The notes under the pieces are model-generated. The model saw only the letters and a program-made list of their open reading frames with translations, was not told where the DNA came from and did no database searches. Source: Nitrospira sp. (GTDB taxonomy: Bacteria; Nitrospirota; Nitrospiria; Nitrospirales; Nitrospiraceae). Taken from it: a DNA stretch of 64,000 nucleotides. Every line of letters begins with the position of its first letter. The first letter of the stretch is position 1. A program made the translations under genes and the position numbers. Positions 35,702 to 44,587 of the stretch are shown one piece after another. The stretch covers positions 3,493,501 to 3,557,500 of the forward strand of contig CP060499.1 in assembly GCA_024760525.1 (NCBI GenBank), written 5' to 3'.

Positions 35702-38251
35702 TCAATAATATTCAAGCTTTATAGAGCCGATCACGGTGAAAGGCGCGCCCGTGTAGATGATCTCTCGAAAATCTGCACCCGTAAAATGGCGCTGATCCAA
35801 GATGTTCGTGAAGTTCACCGCAGCCAGCAAATTAGTTCGGGTAAATAGTTCAGGCTTTCGGTAATACAGAGCGCCATCCATACGGACAAATCCCGGCAGG
35901 TCGAACGATACCTGACAATCATCTGGGTTTTGGCATTGAGGCACTCCGTTCCGCTTGCTCTGCGCATACATGCCGATTCCGGCTCCAAAGCCTTTGAGCG
36001 AACCGTTCTGGATATAATAGGTTGTCCAGAGGCTGCCCTGGTTCAACGCTGAATTCGGGACACGGCTTCCGACCAGAAACGAATTATCCTCGCTGATCCG
36101 CGCATCGACATAGGCATAGTTGGCGATCATGTCCCATCCGGGCATGATTTTTCCAGCTATGTCGAACTCGACACCTTGGCTGCGTTGTTCACCCGTTGCC
36201 ACGAGATTTGGGAATCCATTGATCGGATCAGGCGTTAAGACATTCGTTTTGGTGATGCGAAAGCCGGCGACGCTCGCCCGCAGCCGCCCCTCGAAGAATT
36301 GAAATTTGATGCCACCCTCATAGGCCTTGCCCCTCTGCGGATCGAACAGCGCCCCGGCGAAATTTCTATTTCCGGCCAATTGGGGCAGAAACGACTCCGT
36401 ATAGTTGGCAAAGAGCGCGATGGGTTTCCAGGGTTGGTAGGTCAGCCCCACGGATGGGCTGAACGCCGTGTCGGACTGGCTGTCGTTCGTCTGAGTCGGC
36501 GCGTCCACGGTCGGAAAATTGGTGATATTCTGCTTATAGTAATCAAATCGACCGCCGCCGTGCAGGTGGAGCGTGTCCGTGAGGCTCACGTGATCGCCGA
36601 AATACACACCGAGAAAATTGTTCACTTCCTTGCTATCGTCGGATGTCGTGAGCGGCGTATTCAGAAAGAGCCGGTCGGCAGGGTTGAAAATATTGATAAA
36701 GCTGAAGGCGCCTGGTGTACTGGTATCCTGCCCTGGGTTATCACTCGCTGTCGACGACCTCCGGACTTCGCGCCCCAGTTCAATTCCGACGATGCTCTTA
36801 TGCTTGAGAGTGCCGGTGGCGAAGTTCCCGTGCAATTCGTTTTGCAAGATGTGACTTTGCGTGGTCTGCGGAATCTCAAACCGTGCCAGATTCAGAATGC
36901 CATCGCTTTCATCTCCTACGAGGAACCACGATTCTCTGCTGGAGTATTGGGTGCGGTTTACTGCCGATCTGAAGGCCGTACGCCATTTGAACAGATCGTT
37001 GAAATCGTGCAACAGGGTCATCGTGGCCTTCCCACTGTGCGTATCGTTTCGTAATGTTGGCTCGCCCAGGAAGCGGCCGATTGGGATAGAGGCGACGCTG
37101 CTGCCGATGGCGACCAATCCACGGTCGATGGGGGCGCGAGTGTAGAGGTATTCACCTTCGAATTTTAAGGTCGTCCGAGGCCCGATTTCCCATCCGATCG
37201 TCGGAGCCAGGAACGTGCGGGTCGATTCGACCCCCTCCCGGTAACTGCCGGCAGATTCGAACAGGCCGGTGAACCGAAACGTCAACGTCTTGCTGGCATT
37301 CAGCGGGCCACCGATGTCGAACTGCGGGCGATATAACCCGTAATTGCCGATGAGCATCTCCGCGGAATAGTACGGATTCTTCAACGGCGCTTTTGTGATC
37401 TGGTTGATGACTCCCCCTGGGTCAGATCGGCCATAGAGATAGGACGGGGGACCTTTCACAACGTCGATGCGTTCCAGATTGATGATGTCTCGCGTGGCAT
37501 CTGTGCCGAAGACATCGTCATCGCGAAAGCCGTTCTTAAAGACATTGACGCTCGATGAAAATCCCCGGATCATCACCGATCCAGCTCGGCCCCCCTGTGT
37601 GCTGTCTAGCGACACTCCGCTCACATTCCGCAGCGCCTGATCGAATCGGATAACTCGTTGATCGTCCATCACCTGCCTGGTCACCACCTCAACGGAGCGA
37701 GGGATGTCGTGGATAGACACTGGGATTCGCATGGCGCTCGATGTGTCGTCGACGGTGTAGGCCTGATTTTCTCGATCGCGTACTTCTTTCACGACGACTT
37801 CCGGCACTTTGATCGGCTTCTGATCCACGCTCACGGGAGTGTCGGCGGCGGGTTGAGAAGATGAGGGCGATTTCGGTGCGGCAGCCGGTGCCTCGATCAC
37901 CGTCACGGCTCCGCCGGTCGTCAGACGAAACGTCAATCCGGTTCCCGCCAGAATGGCCGCCAGCGCCGCCTCAGGCGTATATGTGCCGCTGACCCCCTGA
38001 CTTTGTTTTCCGTGTGTCAGCCTATCATCAACCATCAATTCCTGATTCATCGTTTCAGAGTACTGTAAGAGGGCCGATGAGACCGATTGTGGAGGGATGT
38101 CGAATGGTCGCGGTGCCTGATTGCCGAACGATTGCGCGGATGCCACAGTACTCCACGTCATGACGGCAAGCGCCAACAGCCAGTTCGCCGTCCCCCGTGC
38201 GAGCGATCGAACTCTGCTCTTCCATACTTTCGTCGCCGATCCATCGATCAT
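35702..38251 (-). CDS. fecA: FecA-type TonB-dependent siderophore receptor with signalling domain
   Basis: This 849-residue protein has a signal peptide (cleavage near ASAQS, residue 40) and an N-terminal STN signalling domain (about 48-125: FDIPPQSVSSALLQYSETMN, DRLTHGKQSQGVSGTYTPEA). A Pro/Ser linker, plug domain (VMIRGFSSSVNVFKNGF, INLERIDVVKGPPSYLYG, GGVINQITK) and barrel ending IGSIKLEYY follow. It imports a ferric siderophore and signals to FecR. The start at 38251 is set by GGGAGG seven bases before the ATG; a longer frame to 38389 would overlap fecR. Order fecI-fecR-fecA on one strand is the classic surface-signalling set. The siderophore is unknown and no biosynthesis genes are near, so xenosiderophore use is likely. 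Confidence 0.93.
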   Translation of the reverse strand: MIDGSATKVWKSRVRSLARGTANWLLALAVMTWSTVASAQSFGNQAPRPFDIPPQSVSSALLQYSETMNQELMVDDRLTHGKQSQGVSGTYTPEAALAAILAGTGLTFRLTTGGAVTVIEAPAAAPKSPSSSQPAADTPVSVDQKPIKVPEVVVKEVRDRENQAYTVDDTSSAMRIPVSIHDIPRSVEVVTRQVMDDQRVIRFDQALRNVSGVSLDSTQGGRAGSVMIRGFSSSVNVFKNGFRDDDVFGTDATRDIINLERIDVVKGPPSYLYGRSDPGGVINQITKAPLKNPYYSAEMLIGNYGLYRPQFDIGGPLNASKTLTFRFTGLFESAGSYREGVESTRTFLAPTIGWEIGPRTTLKFEGEYLYTRAPIDRGLVAIGSSVASIPIGRFLGEPTLRNDTHSGKATMTLLHDFNDLFKWRTAFRSAVNRTQYSSRESWFLVGDESDGILNLARFEIPQTTQSHILQNELHGNFATGTLKHKSIVGIELGREVRRSSTASDNPGQDTSTPGAFSFINIFNPADRLFLNTPLTTSDDSKEVNNFLGVYFGDHVSLTDTLHLHGGGRFDYYKQNITNFPTVDAPTQTNDSQSDTAFSPSVGLTYQPWKPIALFANYTESFLPQLAGNRNFAGALFDPQRGKAYEGGIKFQFFEGRLRASVAGFRITKTNVLTPDPINGFPNLVATGEQRSQGVEFDIAGKIMPGWDMIANYAYVDARISEDNSFLVGSRVPNSALNQGSLWTTYYIQNGSLKGFGAGIGMYAQSKRNGVPQCQNPDDCQVSFDLPGFVRMDGALYYRKPELFTRTNLLAAVNFTNILDQRHFTGADFREIIYTGAPFTVIGSIKLEYY

Positions 38252-38354
38252 GCTCAACCTCCCGTTCGTCCAAAATAACTCTGAAGAGTTCCACAACCTG
38301 AGACGGATGGACGCCCCGGGAGGTCTAGTCGAACAGAAAATATTTCTTGGCGGC

Positions 38355-39392
38355 TCAGGGAAGGAAGGTCTTGCGAGACAAGAGGACAACCCGATCCGTT
38401 AGATGCAGGGAGGTGACCGGCAGGGTTTCCTCGATCATTCGGAGCGTTCGGTCCGGATAGCGTGTATCGACCAAGGCGGTCACCGGCAGACGGCTGAGTG
38501 CGGCATCTCGAATGACAATCCAGCCATCCCGATACCGATTCAATTCGTCGATCACGTCTTCCAACGGCTGATTATCGAAGAGCAGACGTTGACGCCTCCA
38601 CGCCAGGTCGCGACGAAGGTCGACCGCCTCCGCCGCCCCCCGAAGGCCGTGACCATCGTAGCGGACACGATACCCGTTTTCGAGGCGGAGAGTGGGTTGA
38701 TTTGAAGGAAGACTTACCTGGACCGCATGTTCCGCCACGGTCACCGTGACGTGGCCGGAATGCTGGTGGACGTTGAACGCCGTCCCAAGCGCTTTGATGG
38801 TTCCCTCCCCTGCCTCAACCTCAAAGGGCCTTGTGGAATCAGAAGCGACTTGAAAAAACGCCTCGCCCTCGTGAAATACGACCCTACGATGTTCGGCGTC
38901 GAAAGCGACAGAAAGCGATGTCCGCGGGCCAAGTTCGATGTGGGTTCCATCAGGCAAGGTGACGGTGCGCACTTCTCCGGAAGCAGTGCGATGATCCGCC
39001 GTCAGATGGAACAGGCTCCCGAACCACCACGCTCCCGCCACCAGCAAAAGTGACGCTGCAATGGCACCGATCTGCGTGCGGCCAATCACGGGCCTTCGTT
39101 TCAATATGCTGGGAGTCGGCGGTATCTGTTCGGGTATGACTTGCGGGTCAACATCGGCCGATGCTGCCAGGTATCGGTCAAGCTTGCGAACCTCGTCGCC
39201 TGGTATGCTGTCCAGAGCTTGCCAGAACCTGACGGCATCCTGATAGGCCCGCTGATGCAAGGGATCGGCGGACAGCCACTCGGTGAACCGGACGGTGTCT
39301 TCCACGCTCATTTCTTCCGCGGACAGCGCGACCCAATACGAGGCTTCACTCGAGGCCTCACGCCATCGATCTTGTTCCGTTCCATTCGTCAT
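38355..39392 (-). CDS. fecR: FecR-family anti-sigma/signalling protein
   Basis: This 345-residue inner-membrane protein has a cytoplasmic N-terminal DUF4880-like region (about 15-60, ASYWVALSAEEMSVEDTVRF), one transmembrane segment (about 110-130, IGAIAASLLLVAGAWWFG), and a periplasmic FecR domain (about 140-240, VTLPDGTHIELGPRTSLSV, FEVEAGEGTIKALGTAFNV). A C-terminal DUF4974-like domain contacts the receptor STN domain. It relays ligand binding from the receptor to the ECF sigma factor encoded upstream. The 103-nt gap to fecA and 113-nt gap to fecI have no other gene. The gene has normal length for the family. Confidence 0.92.
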   Translation of the reverse strand: MTNGTEQDRWREASSEASYWVALSAEEMSVEDTVRFTEWLSADPLHQRAYQDAVRFWQALDSIPGDEVRKLDRYLAASADVDPQVIPEQIPPTPSILKRRPVIGRTQIGAIAASLLLVAGAWWFGSLFHLTADHRTASGEVRTVTLPDGTHIELGPRTSLSVAFDAEHRRVVFHEGEAFFQVASDSTRPFEVEAGEGTIKALGTAFNVHQHSGHVTVTVAEHAVQVSLPSNQPTLRLENGYRVRYDGHGLRGAAEAVDLRRDLAWRRQRLLFDNQPLEDVIDELNRYRDGWIVIRDAALSRLPVTALVDTRYPDRTLRMIEETLPVTSLHLTDRVVLLSRKTFLP

Positions 39393-39505
39393 AACGAAGA
39401 AATCACTGTTTCAGCCCATCCGTTCACACGTGTCTCTCGATGCGTTTCTTCCATATACGTATGACGTATGAGGAGGACGGGAGAGCCAGCTGTCATCGTT
39501 GTTTA

Positions 39506-40015
39506 TCATGAAACACCTTCGACGCGCTGCTTGCAATGGTCCAAGGCCTTGACCATGTGCTTGACGACCGTGCTCCGGGAAATCCCAAGCTGTTCCCCAA
39601 CGTCGGCATAGCTCAGATGTTTGAACTTGTGCAGGATGAAGACCTCTCGACACTTTGGAGGCAGTTCACCGACTGCCAGCATCAACAAATCGATCTGTTG
39701 TCTGTTGAGGACCATGGTTTCGGCCGATGGAGTAGGGTCCACGATCTCAATCGGGTTCTCGCCGTCATTGTTGATGGTGGTTCGATAGCGTGCTTTGCGC
39801 TGGTGATCGATGGCGAGATTGGCCGCCGTCTTGAACAGGAACGCGCGAGGGTGTTCGATGGCTTGCTGGTTCACCAACCCAAGCAATCTGAGGTACGTCT
39901 CCTGGACGAGGTCCGCCGCCGTATCCCGCGAGTTGACGATCCCGATAAGACGGCGAGTCAATTCATCGCGATGCTTATGAAAGAGCGCTTCTATCTGTGC
40001 GTACGAGAGCGTCAT
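39506..40015 (-). CDS. fecI: FecI-type ECF sigma factor
   Basis: This 169-residue protein has sigma region 2 (about 10-75, HRDELTRRLIGIVNSRDTAADLVQETYLRLL) and region 4 (about 108-160, LPPKCREVFILHKFKHLSYADV and the HTH GEQLGISRSTVVKHMVKAL), typical of iron-starvation FecI factors. It should direct transcription of the adjacent receptor when FecR is activated. The ATG at 40015 begins the conserved part. An open extension of 46 codons upstream has no sigma homology and contains a strong hairpin, so it is rejected. The ribosome site is weak. It is divergent from midA. Confidence 0.9.
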   Translation of the reverse strand: MTLSYAQIEALFHKHRDELTRRLIGIVNSRDTAADLVQETYLRLLGLVNQQAIEHPRAFLFKTAANLAIDHQRKARYRTTINNDGENPIEIVDPTPSAETMVLNRQQIDLLMLAVGELPPKCREVFILHKFKHLSYADVGEQLGISRSTVVKHMVKALDHCKQRVEGVS

Positions 40016-40032
40016 GTTGCGGAAATAAAGAA

Positions 40033-40063
40033 GCCCACGCGCATCGCGGGCGATGCCGTGGGC
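40033..40063 (-). terminator. Hairpin with U-rich tail in the leader of fecI
   Basis: On the minus strand GCCCACGGCATCG pairs with CGATGCGCGTGGGC (40063-40033) in a 13-bp stem with a single bulge, followed by TTCTTTATTT. This resembles an imperfect intrinsic terminator 18 nt before the fecI start. It could attenuate fecI or be a leftover terminator. Confidence 0.4.
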
Positions 40064-40456
40064 TCCGTTCGTCAAGAACGCTGGCCGCAAAAATCCTATC
40101 AATATCCAGCGTATACCGGGTGCCTGCCTGCGGCGCAGGACAATGCCAGGCATCCTGGGTCCTCATCGTAGAAGACGTTGGAGCCCACTCAACCCTCACC
40201 TAAGTAGACTAGAACTCCCGAGAATTTGAACGCACCAAGTAATGCCGCTGGTCGACCCCCAACCCTGGAGTTTTCCTTTGTCGCGTGCATGCATAAACAA
40301 AGCGACCTCAGCCATATTCCCCCTGATTTCACCTTGACTTAAGCGTGTTCCGAACGCTACTCTATGCACCTTTCGATACCTGAAGATGGGCAGGCGCTGC
40401 CCATAGGCTAGGGGTGTCGCTTTTTTCTATTGTGAACGGTGAAATTGGAGTTCCCC
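40064..40456. other. Gene-free divergent region between fecI and midA
   Basis: No convincing gene is present in this 393-nt stretch. It holds a possible plus-strand promoter, TTGACT at 40334-40339 with a weak TACTCT at 40358-40363. A perfect 8-bp hairpin ATGGGCAG/CTGCCCAT lies at 40386-40404, and an unlinked T run is at 40421-40426. I saw no match to a known riboswitch. A fecI-dependent promoter could also lie here but none was identified. Confidence 0.45.
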
Positions 40457-41626
40457 GTGAGCACAGGGCATCCGGAATTGGTTGCTGCCATTGCCTCTGA
40501 GATCGCCGCTTCCGGTCCGATTCCATTTGTTCGCTTCATGGAGTTGGCCCTCTACCACCCACGGTTCGGCTATTACATGCGCGCACCGGAACACACGACG
40601 GAACGGATTGGTTGGCATGGCGATTTCTACACAAGTTCGGACGTGCATCCGATCCTTGGACAAGCCCTGGCGAAGCAAGCCGAACAGATGCACCGGTTGC
40701 TCGGCCAACCAAGGCAGTTTACCATCATTGAAATGGGGCCCGGCAAAGGGTTGCTGGCGAAACACTTCTTATCGGCTTGCCGGCGTAACTTCAGCTCATT
40801 GTTCCGGCAGCTTCGGTATGTCCTGATTGAACGAAGCCCCGCCATGCGGGAGGTGCAGCGCAAGAACCTCGATTCCTGGATCACTCAACCGGATCTTCTG
40901 ACCTGGAGGGAAGATCTTGAAGGTCTCGCGCCCGTCACCGGACTGTTTTTCAGTAATGAACTCGTCGATTCGTTTCCGGTGCACCGAGTTCAAGTGACTT
41001 CGCAAGGGATTGAAGAACTCTGGGTAGACCATCGGGACGGTCGGTTCGTGGAATGCCTGAAACCGCTGTCGTCGGACGTGCTCGCCTCTCACCTTCGCGG
41101 CATGCGGACCGATTGGCCGGAAGGCTATCGGTCCGAGATCAACCTCCATGCGTTGGCATGGATGGACCAAGTGGCTCGGCATCTGGACCGTGGATTCGTG
41201 CTCACCATCGATTACGGTCACACGATGCAGGATCTCTATCAGTCCGACCGAACGAACGGCACGTTCCTCTGTTACTCACGACAATCCGTACATGAGGATC
41301 CATTCACGCGCGTGGGTGACCAGGACATGACCGCCCATGTGGACTTCTCAAGTCTGGCTGCCGCCGGCGAGGAGCGGGGACTTCGGACGAGCGGTTTTAC
41401 GAATCAACTGAGTTTTCTCATGGGACTCGGTGTCGAACAGATGATGGAGGAGCTGGAACCGGATAGCGCGGAGTTCCACGCGGCGATTCATCTGTTGAAA
41501 CCAAACGGCATGGGCACCACATTCAAAGTCCTCGTCCAGCACAAGGGAACCCTTGATCCTGAACTCGATGGCTTAAAGTACAAACCGTTCTTTCGTTCCG
41601 CGCTCATAGCGCAATCCGCCGCATGA
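40457..41626 (+). CDS. midA: MidA/NDUFAF7-family SAM-dependent methyltransferase
   Basis: This 389-residue protein matches the MidA (COG1565) family: PIPFVRFMELALYHPRFGYYM at the N-terminus, DFYTSSDVHPILGQALAKQ, the SAM-binding IIEMGPGKGLLAKH, GLFFSNELVDSFPVHRV and LTIDYGH. The mitochondrial homologue NDUFAF7 dimethylates an arginine of the complex I 49-kDa subunit (NDUFS2, equal to NuoD) and is needed for complex I assembly. Here it lies 75 nt upstream of the complete nuo operon, which supports the same role. The GTG at 40457 has GGAG eight bases upstream and is preferred to a GTG six codons earlier. The following gap contains a short TTTCACG repeat. Confidence 0.88.
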   Translation: MSTGHPELVAAIASEIAASGPIPFVRFMELALYHPRFGYYMRAPEHTTERIGWHGDFYTSSDVHPILGQALAKQAEQMHRLLGQPRQFTIIEMGPGKGLLAKHFLSACRRNFSSLFRQLRYVLIERSPAMREVQRKNLDSWITQPDLLTWREDLEGLAPVTGLFFSNELVDSFPVHRVQVTSQGIEELWVDHRDGRFVECLKPLSSDVLASHLRGMRTDWPEGYRSEINLHALAWMDQVARHLDRGFVLTIDYGHTMQDLYQSDRTNGTFLCYSRQSVHEDPFTRVGDQDMTAHVDFSSLAAAGEERGLRTSGFTNQLSFLMGLGVEQMMEELEPDSAEFHAAIHLLKPNGMGTTFKVLVQHKGTLDPELDGLKYKPFFRSALIAQSAA

Positions 41627-41661
41627 AGGCTCTGAGATGATGACGTCTAAGACGTTCGGCG

Positions 41662-41692
41662 ACGTTTCACATTTCACGTTTTACGTTTCACG
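41662..41692. repeat. Short degenerate tandem repeat of TTTCACG between midA and nuoA
   Basis: ACGTTTCAC, ATTTCACG, TTTTACG and TTTCACG follow each other in about 30 bases. The function is unknown. It immediately precedes the nuoA start region and leaves little room for a ribosome site. Confidence 0.5.
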
Positions 41693-41701
41693 GTGTTCCC
41701 C

Positions 41702-42073
41702 ATGAGCAATCCTGCTGTTCCGGAAAACTATTTGCCGATCCTCCTTTTTATCGGTGTGGGCATTGCCCTGGGGACGATCACCCTCTTGGTCGGCCGCTTT
41801 GTCCGTCCCAACCAGCCCTATCGGGCCAAGTTATCGCCATATGAAAGCGGGAGTCCGCTCTTTCAGGACGCCCGTGTCCAGTTTCCGATTCGGTACTACA
41901 TCATCGCCATGCTCTTCGTGATTTTCGATATCGAGATCGTCTTCATGTTTCCCTGGGCCGTTGCATTCAAGAGTCTTGGGCTGGTTGGATTGGTGGAGAT
42001 GGTGCTGTTCATCGCCATTCTCGTGGTCGGGTTTTGGTACGCATGGAAGAAAGGAGCGCTGGAATGGGATTGA
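41702..42073 (+). CDS. nuoA: NADH-quinone oxidoreductase subunit A
   Basis: This 123-residue membrane subunit of complex I has three transmembrane helices and the family segments YRAKLSPYESGSPLFQDARV and YYIIAMLFVIFDIEIVFMFP, the conserved loop near the quinone channel. The length is typical. The ATG at 41702 is chosen over a GTG three codons earlier. It opens a 13-gene nuo operon on the plus strand. The stop codon is part of a 14-bp inverted repeat that spans the gap to nuoB. Confidence 0.95.
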   Translation: MSNPAVPENYLPILLFIGVGIALGTITLLVGRFVRPNQPYRAKLSPYESGSPLFQDARVQFPIRYYIIAMLFVIFDIEIVFMFPWAVAFKSLGLVGLVEMVLFIAILVVGFWYAWKKGALEWD

Positions 42074-42191
42074 AGAGCGGTGGGACTATCCTTCTTGCTC
42101 GCCCACCGCGCACTCAAGATCTATTGAAGGAATATGTAACGGGCGGTGCTCGGTGGATGCGCGCAGTGCATGACAGCCCCACCGCTCTTCA
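42071..42191 (+). promoter_or_regulatory. Long inverted repeat between nuoA and nuoB
   Basis: TGAAGAGCGGTGGG (42071-42084) and CCCACCGCTCTTCA (42178-42191) are a perfect 14-bp inverted repeat. It encloses about 90 nt with further complementary stretches (CTCGCCCACCGCGCAC against GTGCTCGGTGGATGCGCGC). The mRNA would fold into a branched hairpin that begins at the nuoA stop codon. It could set message stability or subunit ratios. Confidence 0.6.
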
Positions 42192-42212
42192 TCTAGGAAT
42201 GGTGTAAAGACC

Positions 42213-42692
42213 GTGAGTTTGTTGGAACGACAATTTGATGCCAACGTCCTGACGACGAATCTGGACGCCGTCGTCAATTGGGCCAGAAAGTCGGCGCTGT
42301 GGCCCATGACCTTTGGATTGGCCTGCTGCGCGATCGAAATGATCGCCAGCGTCTCCTCCCGGTACGATCTTGACCGTTTCGGCGCCGGCGTCTTCCGAGC
42401 GTCGCCCAGGCAATCGGACCTCATGATTGTCGCAGGAACGGTCTCGCGCAAGATGGCCCCGGTCATTCGACGAATCTACGATCAAATGCCCGAGCCTCGC
42501 TACGTCATCTGCATGGGCTCGTGCGCGACGTCGGGCAATCATTACAACAGCTACGCCGTCGTACAGGGCGTGGATCAAATCGTACCGGTGGATGTCTACG
42601 TCCCCGGCTGCCCGCCGAGGCCGGAGGCATTGCTGGACGGGCTTTTAAAATTACAGGAAAAGATCCAACGCGAGAAAGTCTTCGTGAAGTAG
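42213..42692 (+). CDS. nuoB: NADH-quinone oxidoreductase subunit B
   Basis: This 159-residue peripheral subunit holds cluster N2, the last iron-sulfur centre before quinone. Its tandem cysteines are in FGLACCAIE near residue 37, with further ligands in CMGSCATSG and VPGCPPRPEALL. The start is a GTG at 42213 with no strong ribosome site. A 67-nt gap to nuoCD contains a small hairpin (CACTCG/CGAGTG). Confidence 0.96.
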   Translation: MSLLERQFDANVLTTNLDAVVNWARKSALWPMTFGLACCAIEMIASVSSRYDLDRFGAGVFRASPRQSDLMIVAGTVSRKMAPVIRRIYDQMPEPRYVICMGSCATSGNHYNSYAVVQGVDQIVPVDVYVPGCPPRPEALLDGLLKLQEKIQREKVFVK

Positions 42693-42759
42693 CGATGTGG
42701 CGCGTCACTCGGAAAACGAGTGGGCATCATTTGAATGACGTCTGACACTTGGCGAACTC

Positions 42760-44511
42760 ATGGAATCTCTGATCGAAACCTTACTCAAGAAGTTTCCGGA
42801 GGCGGTGCTGTCCGTCGATGTCGACACGGCTCGGTCGGAAACAACGGTCCACGTCGCCGCACCCCGAATCTTGGAAGTCGCCCGTTTTCTTCATGACGAT
42901 CCTGAAGCGTGCTTCGACCACATCACCGATATCTGTTCCGCCGACTATCCGACCGATCAGCAACGATTTGAAGTCATCTATCAGCTGCTCTCGCTCCCAC
43001 ACGGCAGACGTATTCGTCTGAAGGCCAGGGTCACTGAAGACAACCCGGCTCTCGAGTCGGTGACAAGCGTGTGGCGTGGTGCAGCATTCTTGGAACGCGA
43101 AGTTTACGACATGATGGGAATCCGATTTTCCGGCCACCCGGATCTGCGTCGTATCCTCCTGCCTGAAGACTATGCGGAAGGATATCCGCTCCGAAAGGAT
43201 TTTCCGACGGAGGGCCGCGGCTGGCGCAGCCAGTTCGATTTTATCCCGCGTCTCGATGAACCGCCGGCTGAGCAGAGTGAAGGCGAGGTTCCCGCTGAAG
43301 AGAGGAAGGTGTTCCTTTCCGAGCCGAACCCATCCTCAGCGGGCCGACGGGAAGAATTACTGTTGAACATGGGTCCGCAGCATCCGAGCACGCACGGCGT
43401 GGTGCGGGTGGTGCTGGAATTGGACGGAGAGCGGATCATCAAAGCGACGCCGGACCTCGGTTATCTTCATCGGGGAGTCGAGAAGCTGGCCGAAGGCCTT
43501 GCCTACATGCAGATCATCCCGCATACCGATCGGCTCGACTATGTCTGCGCGATGGCAAACAACTACGCCTATGTGCGGGCCGTTGAAAAACTGCTCGGCA
43601 TCACCGTGCCGGAGCGAGCCGAGTATATCCGCACCATCGTCGCGGAGATGCAGCGTATTCTTGGACATCTGTTCTGGCTTGGCGCGCAAGCGTTGGATAT
43701 CGGAGCGATGACGATCTTCTTTTGGACGTTTCGCGAACGGGAAATCCTGCTCGACATGTTCGAAAAGCTCTGCGGGGCCCGGCTGACTTTGAATTATTAT
43801 CGGATCGGCGGGGTAGACAGCGACTTCACTCCGGAGTTGGTGGGCCATCTCAAAGCGTTCCTGGAAACATTCCCGCAGAAGGTCAACGAGTACGATTCAC
43901 TACTCGCAGGCAACCGGATTTGGCTGGGACGGACAAAACATATCGCCGTGATATCCGCGGAAGATGCCATCAATTTTGGCCTCACCGGTCCGGCGTTGCG
44001 GGGGTCCGGGGTGGCCTATGACGTCCGTAAACTCGAACCCTATGGGGTGTACCATAAGGTGGACTGGGAAGTGCCGGTGGGGAAAAGCGGCGACACCTAC
44101 GACCGCTATTGGATTCGCGTCGAAGAGATGCGCCAGAGCGCCCGGATCATTTCGCAATGCCTGGACCAGCTGCCGCCAGGACCGATTATCGCCGATATAC
44201 CCCAATACATTCCACCGCCGAAACAGCAAGTCATGCGCGACATGGAGAGCTTGATTCATCATTTCATCATCTTCACGCAAGGATTCAAACCACCGAGGGG
44301 AGAAACCTATTGCGCGACCGAAGCCCCAAAGGGTGAGTTGGGATTTTTCATCATCAGTGACGGAAGCCCCCGTCCCTATCGGCTGAAGATTCGCTCTCCC
44401 TCCTTCATCCACATGGGCGCCTTCGACCATATGGCGCGGGGCTACTTGATCTCCGACATCATCACGATTTTCGGCACCTATGATGTGGTCATGGGAGAGT
44501 GCGACCGGTGA
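42760..44511 (+). CDS. nuoCD: NADH-quinone oxidoreductase fused subunit C/D
   Basis: This 583-residue protein joins NuoC (about 1-155, with SVWRGAAFLEREVYDMMGI and LPEDYAEGYPLRKDFP) to NuoD (about 195-583, with NMGPQHPSTHGVVRVVLELD, LGYLHRGVEKLAEG and GECDR at the end) through a Glu-rich linker. The fusion occurs in several bacterial groups. NuoD lines the quinone site beside cluster N2. Arg238 in LHRGVEK is the probable counterpart of the arginine methylated by NDUFAF7 in mitochondria, which fits the upstream midA gene, although the exact equivalence is inferred. Confidence 0.96.
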   Translation: MESLIETLLKKFPEAVLSVDVDTARSETTVHVAAPRILEVARFLHDDPEACFDHITDICSADYPTDQQRFEVIYQLLSLPHGRRIRLKARVTEDNPALESVTSVWRGAAFLEREVYDMMGIRFSGHPDLRRILLPEDYAEGYPLRKDFPTEGRGWRSQFDFIPRLDEPPAEQSEGEVPAEERKVFLSEPNPSSAGRREELLLNMGPQHPSTHGVVRVVLELDGERIIKATPDLGYLHRGVEKLAEGLAYMQIIPHTDRLDYVCAMANNYAYVRAVEKLLGITVPERAEYIRTIVAEMQRILGHLFWLGAQALDIGAMTIFFWTFREREILLDMFEKLCGARLTLNYYRIGGVDSDFTPELVGHLKAFLETFPQKVNEYDSLLAGNRIWLGRTKHIAVISAEDAINFGLTGPALRGSGVAYDVRKLEPYGVYHKVDWEVPVGKSGDTYDRYWIRVEEMRQSARIISQCLDQLPPGPIIADIPQYIPPPKQQVMRDMESLIHHFIIFTQGFKPPRGETYCATEAPKGELGFFIISDGSPRPYRLKIRSPSFIHMGAFDHMARGYLISDIITIFGTYDVVMGECDR

Positions 44512-44587
44512 ACGAATCACGGAGCGTGCCAACCGTCAGACATGAAGTCGGGGAGAGTAATCCCCTCGCGCGATTGACGCCTGTCGA

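Noticed and set aside
40386..40426. Hairpin and T run upstream of midA as a riboswitch, for example fluoride type
   Set aside because: The conserved bases of the fluoride and other riboswitch classes I know are not present, and the T run is not adjacent to the stem.
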